Assembly: GCA_935421135.1 (NCBI GenBank)
Contig: OW285192.1
Location: 3,391,501-3,455,500 of the forward strand
DNA from: Bugulina stolonifera
Taxonomy: Eukaryota > Bryozoa > Gymnolaemata > Cheilostomatida > Bugulidae
DNA length: 64,000 nt
Direction: 5' to 3'
The notes beneath the pieces were generated by a model. It worked only from the letters and a program-made list of their open reading frames with translations, searched no databases and was not told where the DNA came from. The position numbers and the translations under genes are program-made. Shown piece by piece: positions 23,491 to 35,400 of this stretch; the first letter of the stretch is position 1, and each line of letters begins with the position of its first letter.

Positions 23491-23715
23491 CCATTGTACA
23501 ATGCACATGTACAATGGACACCTGCAATGTACACTGTACTCCTCTACTCCTCATTGTGCATGTACATTGTGCATGTACAATGTACATGTACAATGTACAT
23601 GCACAATGTACATGTACATTGTAGATTGTGCATGTACATCGTACAATATGTACATCGTGCAATATGGACATTGTACAATATGTACATTGTAATATAGTGT
23701 ACATACAATGTGCAA
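23480..23715. repeat. Self-complementary TGTACATG-rich tract
   Basis: Almost every base belongs to overlapping palindromes built from TGTACA, ACATGT and GTGCAC-like words. Both strands therefore look nearly alike, and both give open frames made of Cys, Met, Tyr, His and Val. These frames are by-products of the repeat, not genes. Confidence 0.85.
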
Positions 23716-24235
23716 CAAATTATTCTATTAAATCCATCTACTCCTGATAGTAAATGTTTTGCTGTTGAGCTGACTGACTACATTAATGCTTGACTGCGCT
23801 GACACGTGACACTATGATCTAAAATTGTTATTAATAACCTCTATATATTTTGTTTGGAGCATGCAAAGTTAGGGGTACAACTTCAGCATTATCATTATGA
23901 CTAGTGTGGAACTGAAGCCATTTATAAGCTGCTCACTGACCCGGTTAGTCAATGGGAAGTTTGGGAAAGCTAACACCTAATACTTTGATAAACCCACTAC
24001 TCAATAGCCACTTCATCAAATCTTCATAACATGATATTATACTGCATGCATTTATATTTGCTATACATACTTCATAACCAATAGTGAACCAGGAAAGAGA
24101 AGGTAAGAGGATGATTAGTAATGTTGTAAACTATACTTTTGTTATGTTTTGTCTTATCAACTTTGTGTGACTATAAAACTCAGTAGGATCAATAAGTTTT
24201 GGCCATTTTTTATTATAGATCATGTTTTTTTATGC

Positions 24236-24545
24236 ATGAAACTTGTTTATTGAGCAGTCAGAGACCTGTCTCACATCCATGAAAATACCAGTCTCTGACT
24301 GAGGTGTAAACCCGGGTCTCTACGAAGGGTGCCTTGTGAGCAGTGGGCTCAGAGCATATCTACTGCTCACCAGCAAGGCTCCTTTTTCAAGGTTGCTGAG
24401 CTGGTGGTGTAGTGGTATTGTGATCTGTTCAATGCTAGACGATTAGGTGCCGTAGAGGCCCTGGGTTCAAACTCCAGTCAGGGTCTGGTGTTTTCATGGA
24501 TGTGAAACAAGTCTCTGATTGCTGGATAAACAAATTCCTTTCACA
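24236..24545. mobile_element. Two SINE copies, head to head
   Basis: The plus-strand copy (24392-24545) has an A-box-like TGGTGTAGTGGTATTG and a B-box-like GGGTTCAAACTCC, then a tail with TTTTCATGGATGTGAAACAA. The minus-strand copy (24236-24390) contains the same tail and B-box region in reverse complement. Together they form a large inverted repeat. RNA polymerase III would transcribe them divergently. Confidence 0.75.
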
Positions 24546-24654
24546 AAAACATCATATTGTATGTTTTGCATTTCGGTAAGAGGTTTGAGCACAGGAGGAA
24601 ATCAAGAGTTAGAGTGGTATATTAGTTCCTTGTTATTACACGTACTGAGTGAGG

Positions 24655-25150
24655 TGCAGATTGTTGTGTGCTGGCATACTTAAGTGCTGACGCAGAGGTT
24701 CGAGTGTCCTAGCATGGGTATGTTGTCACCATGTGTCCTACCTATTCCGTTACAGCACTCTGGCTGCCAGTCCCGAGAGACGCAGGCTAAGAGTCTACTA
24801 GTTTAAAAGAAATAACCCCAGTTCTTGAATAGATAATATACATGTGGCCTTATTGAGCTCCAGCAGACAACTGAACTAGCATATAAAAATATTGCTACTT
24901 ATAAAATACAAAATCTGCTTCCCGCAAAAAGAAAGACAAACAGTCGGTCTTACAATAATCAAAATAATTGCAGCAAGTAGATTTAGAGAGAACGACTAGG
25001 ACATAATATCAGTATCTGAGGACTCTTGGGACTGACAGCCTGAGTGCTGTGACAGAATAGGTAGGACACATGGTGACTACATACTCATGCTAGGACACTC
25101 GAACCTACTGATCAGCATTTAAGTATGGCACTCTAGCCAGTACACAATAA
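24655..25150. repeat. Inverted pair of a second tRNA-like repeat
   Basis: The arm at 24655-24795 contains GAGGTTCGAGTGTCCTAGC and ATGTGTCCTACCTATTC. The arm at 25015-25150 carries the reverse complement of the same phrases. The arms are about 135 bp and are separated by about 220 bp. The GGTTCGAGTGTCC phrase resembles a B box, so each arm may be a SINE. Confidence 0.75.
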
Positions 25151-26414
25151 GGTCGTCCTTCTAGATCAGTTACAACAGAAAATATTATAAAAGATTGTCA
25201 ATTCCACACAAACGAAAGGTTCACAATTTGGGTGGAACTCGACCTGTTACAACCATGCAATGAGATACAATTTACACATATATATAACAGTGTCAGCTAT
25301 GAAATGTCCACTTCACCACAATATATCAAGTATACAATTGATAGGAGTAGAAACAGCCAACAAATCTTTAGGAGAGTGTATATTATCTTCTAACAACACA
25401 TGCAGTTGAAGAGCCTTTGGGAGGATTGGGGGGGGGGGGGGAGCCGGAGGGGGGATGCAGTTTGGGTGGTATGAGGGACAGCCTGGGATGAAGTATCAGA
25501 ATCTGGGTTGAAAATAGGGGAGTCCGTTAGAAGTGACTAAGGCTATCAATTTTATTGTTTTACTTATTATTATAGAAAGTAACATTTCCCTTTATAAATG
25601 ACTGTTTTGCAACCAAAGAATCCTAATTGCTAAATTGGTTTCAAAACATCCAGTTACAAAGACAGGTCCCTGTATTTTGGTATGAAAACAACTCCCACCA
25701 TGATAATGATAGGTAATCTTCAGTCGTCATACAGATAATTATGTTAGTACCATTCTCTTTGTCGGATGCAGACTTTCCTAAAACTTGTAGTAAAGTTGAC
25801 CAAATTCATTGCTGGATGCCGCCTGTGGGGTTGTTGAATGCATGTAGATTGACTTCAACTGGAGAAGAGGCAGCTAACCTGTTCTTTTGCTGGTAATAGC
25901 AGACCATTGGGTGACCTTTCATTACACAGGTATGCTTTCGTTTATAGTTTCTAGTTATAGCATTTCGATTAGCTGCTGTATGGTATATTACACTAAAACA
26001 GCGTAACTAATACTGACAACTGATAGCTTACAATGTATCTTTTTAATATGATGACAATATTGTAGAGTAAACAGTTCAGGGTAGAATCACTGATAAGTTA
26101 TAAACTGATAAGTCATAAACGACTTCTAATTACATGTATAGCTCTATTAGTAGTACATAACTTGAGGTGCTACTTTGCACTAAACCCGTAACAAGAGTAA
26201 TCATATTTGTTATAATGCAGTGAATACTTAGCGAATCTTTACTACAATGGAGTTTTATTCTCTTTATTTTGGTAGTTGTCCACTCTTGCCCCAAGCCCCA
26301 ACAACAACATTATAGATATTTTCTAGCATGGATTCAGTAACTGTTAATTCCTAATATAATACGCAGGCTTAGCATTACTTTAATGTACCACACAGAATAG
26401 ACTAAGCTACAAGA
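25151..26414. other. Intergenic before the peptidase-like gene
   Basis: This holds an uninterrupted G run at about 25425-25441 followed by a G-rich segment. No gene is supported. The promoter and any 5' UTR of the gene starting at 26415 should lie at the right-hand end, but I see no clear core-promoter element. Confidence 0.45.
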
Positions 26415-29400
26415 ATGGAGTTTATGATAGACCTGTCCCTTGGGCTAGCTATTGGGGCTGTTTACTTCACCACTCTCCTGCTGGTGCTCCACTTTTCGGG
26501 AAGAATACCATCTGCCTTTAGGTATATAAGTGGAAAACTGAAGAAGAGAAGAAGCGCTCCGCACCCTCATATCCACCAAGTAGGTTCAGCATACGTATGT
26601 GCTATAGTTTTGTTGTATACCTGCATGTACAACATGTATGTACATGTATGTGCTATAGTTTTGTTGTATATCTACAAACTTACACGTATAACAACTACAT
26701 CTACATATACAATGTAGGTCTCAATTAGCGTATAAACTTTTAATGGGGTGAAAGAACACTGAGGAGAACACAAGGTCACGTTATAATAAATAGCTGATGG
26801 ATACTCATACTACTAGTGTGCTCAGCGGGATTCAGTCAGTACCTATAAATTCCTAGAGCTCAGTCAACGAACTGACGATGTAGAAAGCATAATACCCTGT
26901 TGGCTGTCCCTGTTGTCACCTTTCGAAAACGAACAGCACACATCATACACATGCGTTTATTAGTGCCTGGTTATGATAAACATAATAAGTATACAGTGTA
27001 GGTGCACCTATACAGGTGAGACGACAGTTGCGGGGACATCTGACCCAAGTGCGTATTCCGGGGACCACCACTTCTAGAAGGGCTAGGAGCTTGTTTATTG
27101 GCTCATTGAAAAGACAACTTCTCACCAACCAAGAAAACCATTTTCATATAATTTCATTTTAGCAATTGTGGCCACAATACTTCAAAACAGTTGTGGGGTC
27201 CAGGCAACGCACTTTCATAATATTTTGCAGATGAGATAACAGTTGCGGGCACCGTGCAAAAAGTGTCATCTGCTAGAAGTCCACAAAGTGGGGACCGCAT
27301 AACCATCTGCATTTCTGAATAAAAGCGGGGTCCGCTAGTTGCACACATAGCTGTGTGTGTGCAAAATGGTCCCCAAAAAGAAGTCATGCACTTGCCAAGA
27401 GAAGACAATTCAGAGGGGTTTCTAGAAAATTGTCAGAGGGATGGCAAAGTAAACATGCCAGGGGTGCAGGGCGCCGCCAAGGCACCCTGGAGAGGTCTAG
27501 AACAGCAATCCAGCCTATCTACATGTATAAGACCAAATTGTGGTCTTTCAAAAAGCTCTTTCTTGGATGTTGGTGAAAAATATTGTTGAATTGGATGAGG
27601 AATCCTTGTCAGCCATGGTACATGTAGTTGCCAGAGACTGGAGTCTTCAAGTGGGAAGGAATATACACACATGTAAATGTTATGTCAAGTCTTATGGCAA
27701 GTCTTTTCACTTGTATCACTTAGCATAAAGCTGTGTTGCTCACCAAACATAAGGTTGCAACGGTAATATAAAGTCTTAGCAAGGCAATGTTAACCATTGC
27801 ATGGCCATAGGGAGAATATTCTTTGCCTCGAGCAACTTTGCAAGAACCGTAGCGCTTGTTTATGTTTTGACAGAGCAAAATTCACCCCATTGTAAAGCTT
27901 TTGTTGGTAAAGAAGCATTCCATAAATGTTAAAAACAAGGTGTTTCAAAAACATTAGTTTGCGTTTGGGGTTGAGAATTGGGGTTCAAATGTTTTCAAGA
28001 CGTCCTGGTTCTAACTAAAATATTCGAACAGTGGCAAATTCTTTTTGTCTACACACCTGTCAGTGATATTGTGGCAACATATTTTGGAATTTTAGTACTA
28101 GGAATGCCCTCTGGCCTTTGGATTTGTGAGAAGTTTTCTGCAATTTGCTTCAATGCCTATGAGCCTTGCATGGCATGGCGTTGTTAGGTAGGGAAATGAC
28201 TTAGGGATTTTTGGTGGGTATTCTGGCTGTTTCCGGGAGGATCAATATAAGCTCTCTTCCCATGACCTCTTGTTAAAAGGATAGGCACTCTCCTATCCCA
28301 CTTCCCTTTAATTGTTATAAGCATGACCTTAATGAAACTACTTCACAAGGATAGGGTGTTGGGGGGGGGGGGGGGGGTTGGCCATTTCTGCACATAATGT
28401 ATTTTTACGGAAGAAATTTTATTTTTGAGCATTCGGAGATTGCTTTTTAAAATCAATAAAAATTTAGTCCCTGACTGGTGCCTCTACGGAACCGAATCGC
28501 CAGCGCAGTGAACAGAACATGCCACCACTACACCACCTAAACAGTCTTAAAAAAGAAGCTTCAACAGTGAGCAATAGACATGCTCTGAGCAAACTTCACG
28601 CAATACACCACTCTCACTACTCTTGCTATGTATATATAAGATATTAGGGTGTTTGGCCATCTTTTATATATTATTATGTATTTTTAGGCAAGGAAAGTTA
28701 TTTTTGAGCGGTCAGAGACTTGTTTCAAATCACTGTGCTAGGCTACTACCTATCATAGACGCCTCGGACTCAAACCACAGTTGGGGGCTGGCATTTTAAT
28801 GGACTTGAAACAAATCTCCGGCCGCTCAAAAGTAAATTTCTTTGCCTAAAAATACATTATCACTAATAGACATATACACGTACAAAAATGTATAGGTGTG
28901 AGCGATATTATCTAATTTATTTAGTTATATCATGACCACTTTCAAGCCTAATCTAACTTCCGTACGTGAAACACAAGTTATGCTAAAACTTAAACACTCT
29001 CCAGATGCTGGTATTACTTTAAGAATGACGAGTTGCAAGAGAAAGAGAACATCGTATAAATATATAACATGACTCGCCACTAAACGATCCTGCAATAACT
29101 ACATGTACTAAATAAAGTATTCTAAGCATGCAGTCAATAAGACATAACTGGACTGTGAGTGGTCCCCACAAGTACTCTGATAGAGAGTATCACATGCACA
29201 CACTCAATATAATATAGTTAGACTGCTAGCGGTCCCCGCAAGTACTCTTATAGAAAGTATCACATGCACACAGTCAATATAATATAGTTTGACAGGTAGC
29301 GGACCCCACAAGTGCTGTTATAGAAAGTGACCTATGCACACGGTCAATCTAATATAGTTAGACAATTTGTGGACCCCACAAGTATTCTTATAGAAAGTTA

Positions 29401-32400
29401 TACATGCACATGGTCAATGTAATATAGTTAGACTGCTAGCGGTCCCCACAAGTGCTCTTATAGAAAGTTACACGTGCACACAGTCAATATAATATAGTTT
29501 GACAGGTAGCGGACCCCACAAGTACTCTTATAGAAAGTGTCACATGCACACAGTCAATATAATATAGTATGACAGGTAGCCGTCCCCACAAGTGCTCTTA
29601 TAGAAAGTGACACATGCACACAGTCAATATAATATAGTTAGCGGTCCCCACAGGTGTTCTAATAGAAAGTGTCACATGCACACAGTCAATATAATATAGT
29701 TTGACAGGTAGCGGACCCCACAAGTGCTCTTATAGAAAGTTACACATGCACACAGTCAATATAATATAGTTTGACAGGATGCGGACCCCACAAGTACTCT
29801 TATAGAAAGTGTCACATGCACACAGTCAATATAATATAGTTTGACAGGTAGCGGACCCCACAAGTGCTCTTATAGAAAGTTACACATGCACACAGTCAAT
29901 ATAATATAGTTTGACAGGTAGCGGACCCCACAAGTGCTCTTATAGAAAGTGACACATGCACACAGTCAATATAATATAGTTAGCGGTCCCCACAGGTGTT
30001 CTAATAGAAAGTGTCACATGCATACAGTCAGTATAATATAGTTAGACAGGTAGCGGACCCCACAAGTGCTCTTATAGAAAGTTACACATGCACACAGTCA
30101 TTATAATATAGTTTGACAGGTAGCGGACCCCACAAGTGCTCTTATAGAAAGTTACACATGCACACAGTCAATATAATATAGTTTGACAGGTAGCGGACCC
30201 CACAAGTGCTCTTATAGAAAGTGACACGTGCACACAGTCAATATAATATAGTTTGACAGGTAGCGGACCCCACAAGTGCTCTTATAGAAAGTTACACATG
30301 CACACAGTCAATATAATATAGTTTGACAGGTAGCGGACCCCACAAGTGCTCTTATAGAAAGTGACACATGCACACAGTCAATATAATATAGTTAGCGGTC
30401 CCCACAGGTGTTCTAATAGAAAGTGTCACATGCATACAGTCAGTATAATATAGTTAGACAGGTAGCGGACCCCACAAGTGCTCTTATAGTAAGTTACACA
30501 TGCACACAGTCATTATAATATAGTTTGACAGGTAGCGGACCCCACAAGTGCTCTTATAGAAAGTTACACATGCACACAGTCAATATAATATAGTTTGACA
30601 GGTAGCGGACCCCACAAGTGCTCTTATAGAAAGTGACACATGCACACAGTCAATATAATATAGTTAGCGGTCCCCACAGGTGTTCTAATAGAAAGTGTCA
30701 CATGCACACAGTCAATATAATATAGTTTGACAGGTAGCGGACCCCACAAGTGCTCTTGTAGAAAGTTACACATGCACACAGCCAATATAATATAGTTTGA
30801 CAGGTAGCGGACCCCACAAGTGCTCTTATAGAAAGTTACACATGCACACAGTCAATATAATATAGTTTCACAGGTAGCGGACCCCACAAGTACTCTTATA
30901 AAAAGTGTCACATGCACACAGTCAATATAATAGAGTTTGACAGGTAGCGGTCCCCACATGTGCTTTATAGAAAGTTACACATGCACACAGTCAATATAAT
31001 ATTATAGTTAGCGGTCCCCACAGGTGCTCTAATAGAAAGTGTCACATGCACACAGTCAATATAATATAGTTAGACGGGTAGCGGACCTCACAAGTACTTT
31101 TATAGAAAGTATCACTTGCACACAGTCTGTATAATGTCGTTAGACGGTTAATACTATGAGTCCACAGCGCGTTCCTATGTGGCAGACTGTGTGGTCTTGG
31201 CCATTTTCCCTACTTTCCATCAACATTTTCATCACATTAATCCTCGCTGTACCTATACAAATTATGTATCAAAATGAAGCTTAACACCTGCAGAACTATT
31301 AATAGAAACAAACCTGAGCCATCATGCATAGCCATTAGATGACAGCGAGATAGGCAGAACCTATTTTTATCATTCTGCTAAAAACTCAATACTAAAATAG
31401 TATTATTTACCAAGCAAGTACTCTATTTCCTATCAAAATTTAGTTAACATCATGCTAAAATTAGCTAAACATACTTGGATCAGTGTTTGAACCAAGTTCT
31501 GGCCCCTCACAGCCAATAATTTCATCAATCAAACAGACAGCATCAAACCTACTGAAGGAGGCCATTTTTACTCTAAACAGCAAGTGCCAGGCCAGAGGAT
31601 ATACTATAGGTGTTTTCACAAATAAAAATCACAAGATGGCCGTCCAGCTCAGCTCCGAAGGGCTATTCGCCTGCGATTTTGGTTGGCCGGACAAAACCAT
31701 TCTTAGCTCATCGGCACACCTGATTTCTTCGCGTGAAAATGAGGACTTTGCGACCCTGTGACAGGTGGGTGCCCAAAAATATTTTTGTAGATCGACCTAG
31801 GTCTGAAGTTTAGTTCACAAGACATTTAATGTAGTTGTTTTCATCACCCAATTAAATCATTTGTATTAGCACTAGAATCCTGGAGATTATGTGTCAACGC
31901 AAAAAAAGTATGCTCTCACTAAACATGGCTTTACTTATACCACAAACCCAATAGTTTTGCTGTTATGAATAAAAGACTGCAACTGCGAGTATGCTCCTCC
32001 TCAGGCCCCTGTGAAAAACATAGCTGCAAGTATACTCGTCTTCATGGCTGAAAGTGTTAGCGGTCCCCACAATAACTCTTCTTGACAGTAACACATGCAC
32101 ATAATCGCTATAACATAGCTACACAGTAAGCGGTCCCCACAAGAACTATAACACAATGTATCACATGCACACAGAGGTCCCAATATACAATGTAGTTATA
32201 CTGTTCACGGTCCCCACAATAACTATTATTGAAAGCATCACATGCACGCAGTCAATATAATATCATTATACAGTAGGCGGTCCCCACAAGAACCTTTACA
32301 TAACGAGTCACATGCACACATTCAATATAATATCAATAAACGGTTAACGGTCCCCACAATGACTTTTATGGAAAGTAACAGATGCACACAGTCAACACGA

Positions 32401-35400
32401 TGTTTTTTCCTTCTAACATACAAGAGCACTTCCTGTCAAGCGGTACCCGCAACTGCATTTCCATGCGCAATGGAGAGACCTGCAGGAGATTATCAAAGTG
32501 GGGACCGCCACCTGCCAACCGTCATTAAAGTGGGGTCCGCGTTTTTGCTTGACTCAAGACATACAGTGTGGGGTCCAGGCCATGCACACGCCTATGCACA
32601 CACCGTCTGCGCACTGTTGTTATCTCCCCAATATTTGTGCAAAAGCGTGTGCATCAAAAATGGTCATTGTGGGGACCGACCCAAAACTAGGTATATATCT
32701 GCTCAGAATGAAATTTCCTTTCAACTGAGCCTGTTGCAGTTGTGGGGACCGGGCCGGACCCCGCAAGTCAAACTGGTCCCCACTTGTCGGGTGTGCGTGC
32801 AGACGAATGTCCCCGCAACTGTCGCCTGAGCTGCGCACATGTACATGCTGTGGTCCAAGCTGACCAAAAAGTACATTGTAATAGCAATACACAAAAAATG
32901 TGGAACTTCTGTTCATGGTCCTGTATCCGAAGATGACTCACTGCCAAGTCCGGTCCAACGATCAGCACCTACTGAGCTGTTACCAGATGTTCATCCTCTT
33001 CAATTTGACAGAAGAAAGCCGCAACACATTTTGGGAGAGGATCCTGGTGGAGCTGATATTGGACTTTTACTGATGAATGACAGACATAAGATGTCAGAAG
33101 TCAAACCAGCAGCGATCAACTTTCTTGAGTAAGAATAATATAATAGTATCATAGCTACAGTAAAGACGTTGTACTTTCTAACTTCAAATGAGCAAGTAGG
33201 GAGGACAACTTCACACTCTATTCAGTATCAGCTTACTTATAATAAAAAAACAGTCTGCATTATGACTTACATAGCCAGGGTTCAGAAGTTGCTTCCTCTA
33301 TTGGGTAATGCTCTATGATGTCACCCTAACTCAATCGCCTCCACCTCAAACAAGTGTCTTAGGCTAGTAAAATGAGATAATGCGGTAGTGAAGAACCAGG
33401 TTCATTGAATGCCCTTATTGACTAGGTGTAGCACTGTGCTGTTTTATAACAGCGCATATATGACCATGCAGCATTGATAGTTAGGAACCTCAGTCTACAG
33501 GGGTGTGTGTGTGATCAATATTCGATAGAATCATTGCAAATATTGAATTTATGTTTTCTTCTATTCAATTATTGCTGTCGAACACCAGATTTCATGATGT
33601 CTGTGGAAAGTTGAAACTGGCATGTTGACTGCACACAGCATTAGACATTGTCTGATCGAGCTGAGGGCGGACACTTTTCGAAATTGGCCAATATGTGACA
33701 GCCATAAAGTTGCTTTGTGATGCATGTTATTACACAGTGAAGTCATGTGACTCATATCATGGTATTGTATGGCCCATCGGTGTAGCACTGGTGGAGCATA
33801 TGCTAACAAATAGTATATTCTTCATGTTTCAGAACCCACAAACATGAAAGTCAGCATGTTTCAGAACCAAGTGAAAAATTAAGAGAGGTGTTGGGTGAGT
33901 ATTTACATGTATATTATTCTATTTCTTTGATTGGCTGATATGGGAACACAACACATGCTCTTCTACAATGACCCAAGTGCTAGAGTGATCTCTACAGGTA
34001 CATCAACTTGCTTGTACATAAAAAATGATTCTAAAACAAAAAAGCATAATGTGTTACATTGTAATGAGGGGCCTCCAATAACATTCTAGACGACATATGC
34101 AACTCACTTACTACTATGTCCTGTTAACTTGAACTCATACCTATTGTGCACTTGAGAGATTATGCAAATTTCCTATTTTTGTAAATACAGGCCGAGGGCT
34201 GATAGATAATTTAACTCGCCTGACTTATGCAGGGCTAATTACTATGTCCTAGTTGTTACTCCTAATGCTATAGCTTTCTTGAAATACATTTAATTACTAA
34301 ATTGGCATTTCGTATAGGTTGGTGGCCCAACGGCTGTAGCAGGTTTTGTATAAAAGGTGCCCCCTTTTATAGTTGCATTTCCATATCTAATTTATCTACT
34401 CGCGGTTCTTCAGACGATATTAGGAGTCTCTCAGCTTAAACCACTACTGTCTCACCATTCAATATTTGCAAAGAATACTGGTCATCTTATTTCATCAAGA
34501 TTGATGTGCTGTTTGTCTCTGTAAACCTAGTGGCAGCCAAGATAAACTCATTTGAATATTGGCTATTATGACCTCCATTCAGCATTGAGACCTATGGCTA
34601 TGCCTGTCCTAAGTCTATACTTGTAACTTATGTACATAGGTAAGCTACTAACATCAAATAGCCCAGTAATCTTATTGAGTCAACACTAACTGTCATTCTA
34701 TAAATAACTCTTGTGGACAGTGATGAATAAGTAAGTTAGAGTCATGCCCACAAAAAACAATGCAATGCATTGCAAGTCCTATGGCTATCTCTGTAGCACT
34801 GCTTTATATTGACTGCTTGAGTGCTTCCAAAATTCCCAACATAGGCTGATTGAAGGTGAAATCAGCCAATATTAAAACAGCAGTTTCTTGGCAGCAGCTA
34901 GGTTACCAAACACAAACAACACATCAATCTTAATGAAAAAGGATGAACAAGATTATTTGAAAATATTGAATGGTGCGACAGTAGTGGTTTAAGTTTCCTA
35001 CGGAACTGAAGCCCAGAGCAACTACATGTACGTGTACTGTAGGGTAGTTAGGATAAGGCAGATACACTGGGACCTAGCATACAGGTCATACCTATGTACA
35101 TGATATGCATGTAGATATATATGAAAAATAGCAGTTGGACCTGTAGGTCATTTGCATAATTACATGTACAAGGTTGAAGGCTATTTCGGTGATAGAGGAT
35201 TGCTAGGTTGGTCCTAGGGCTATATTACCAGTTCTTCAGGTTGTGTGCTACCCAATTGGTAAAACTGATAAGTTCAGATATATATACAGTGGATATTTAC
35301 GTCGGTTTGCAGATGGTTCACCAGTGGAAGATCGGCATAGACCAGTGATCAATGATGGACGGCCACCCGAGTACAGTGCAGTGATGGACAAGGAGACTGG

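Larger units (their letters stand above)
27430..29127. other. Interior of the TIR element before the satellite
   Basis: There are short overlapping open frames with no domain, a G run at about 28362-28378, and two SINE-like fragments (28425-28575 and 28690-28855). I support no gene. Confidence 0.4.
27005..32838. mobile_element. Candidate 5.8-kb TIR element rich in GGGGWCC motifs
   Basis: The left edge reads CAGGTGAGACGACAG then TTGCGGGGACAT (about 27014-27040). The reverse complement of the right edge reads CAGCTCAGGCGACAG then TTGCGGGGACAT (about 32804-32832). That is an inverted match of about 27 bp with three differences. Inside both ends GGGGACC/GGGGTCC motifs recur every 25-70 bp in both orientations (27030-27375 and 32050-32820). 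The core is the 70-bp satellite. No transposase frame is visible, so it would be non-autonomous. I could not define a target-site duplication. The last 240 bp recur inverted at 61190-61437. It lies in intron 1 of the peptidase-like gene. Confidence 0.6.

Noticed and set aside
23420..23704. Overlapping open frames rich in Cys, Met, Tyr and His on both strands
   Set aside because: They are forced by the palindromic TGTACATG composition and have no protein-like character.
25425..25441. G-run as a telomere-like or G-quadruplex control element
   Set aside because: A single homopolymer without spaced G tracts is most simply a slippage product; similar runs occur at about 28362 and 48751.
29128..31146. 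Regularly spaced repeats that could suggest a CRISPR array
   Set aside because: The repeats are head-to-tail copies of a whole 70-bp unit with no unique spacers, and the host is an animal.
33855..33866. Second CATGTTTCAG acceptor inside exon 3 of the peptidase-like gene
   Set aside because: Skipping 32 bases would shift the frame into an early stop, whereas the first acceptor gives a consistent frame with exons 2 and 4.
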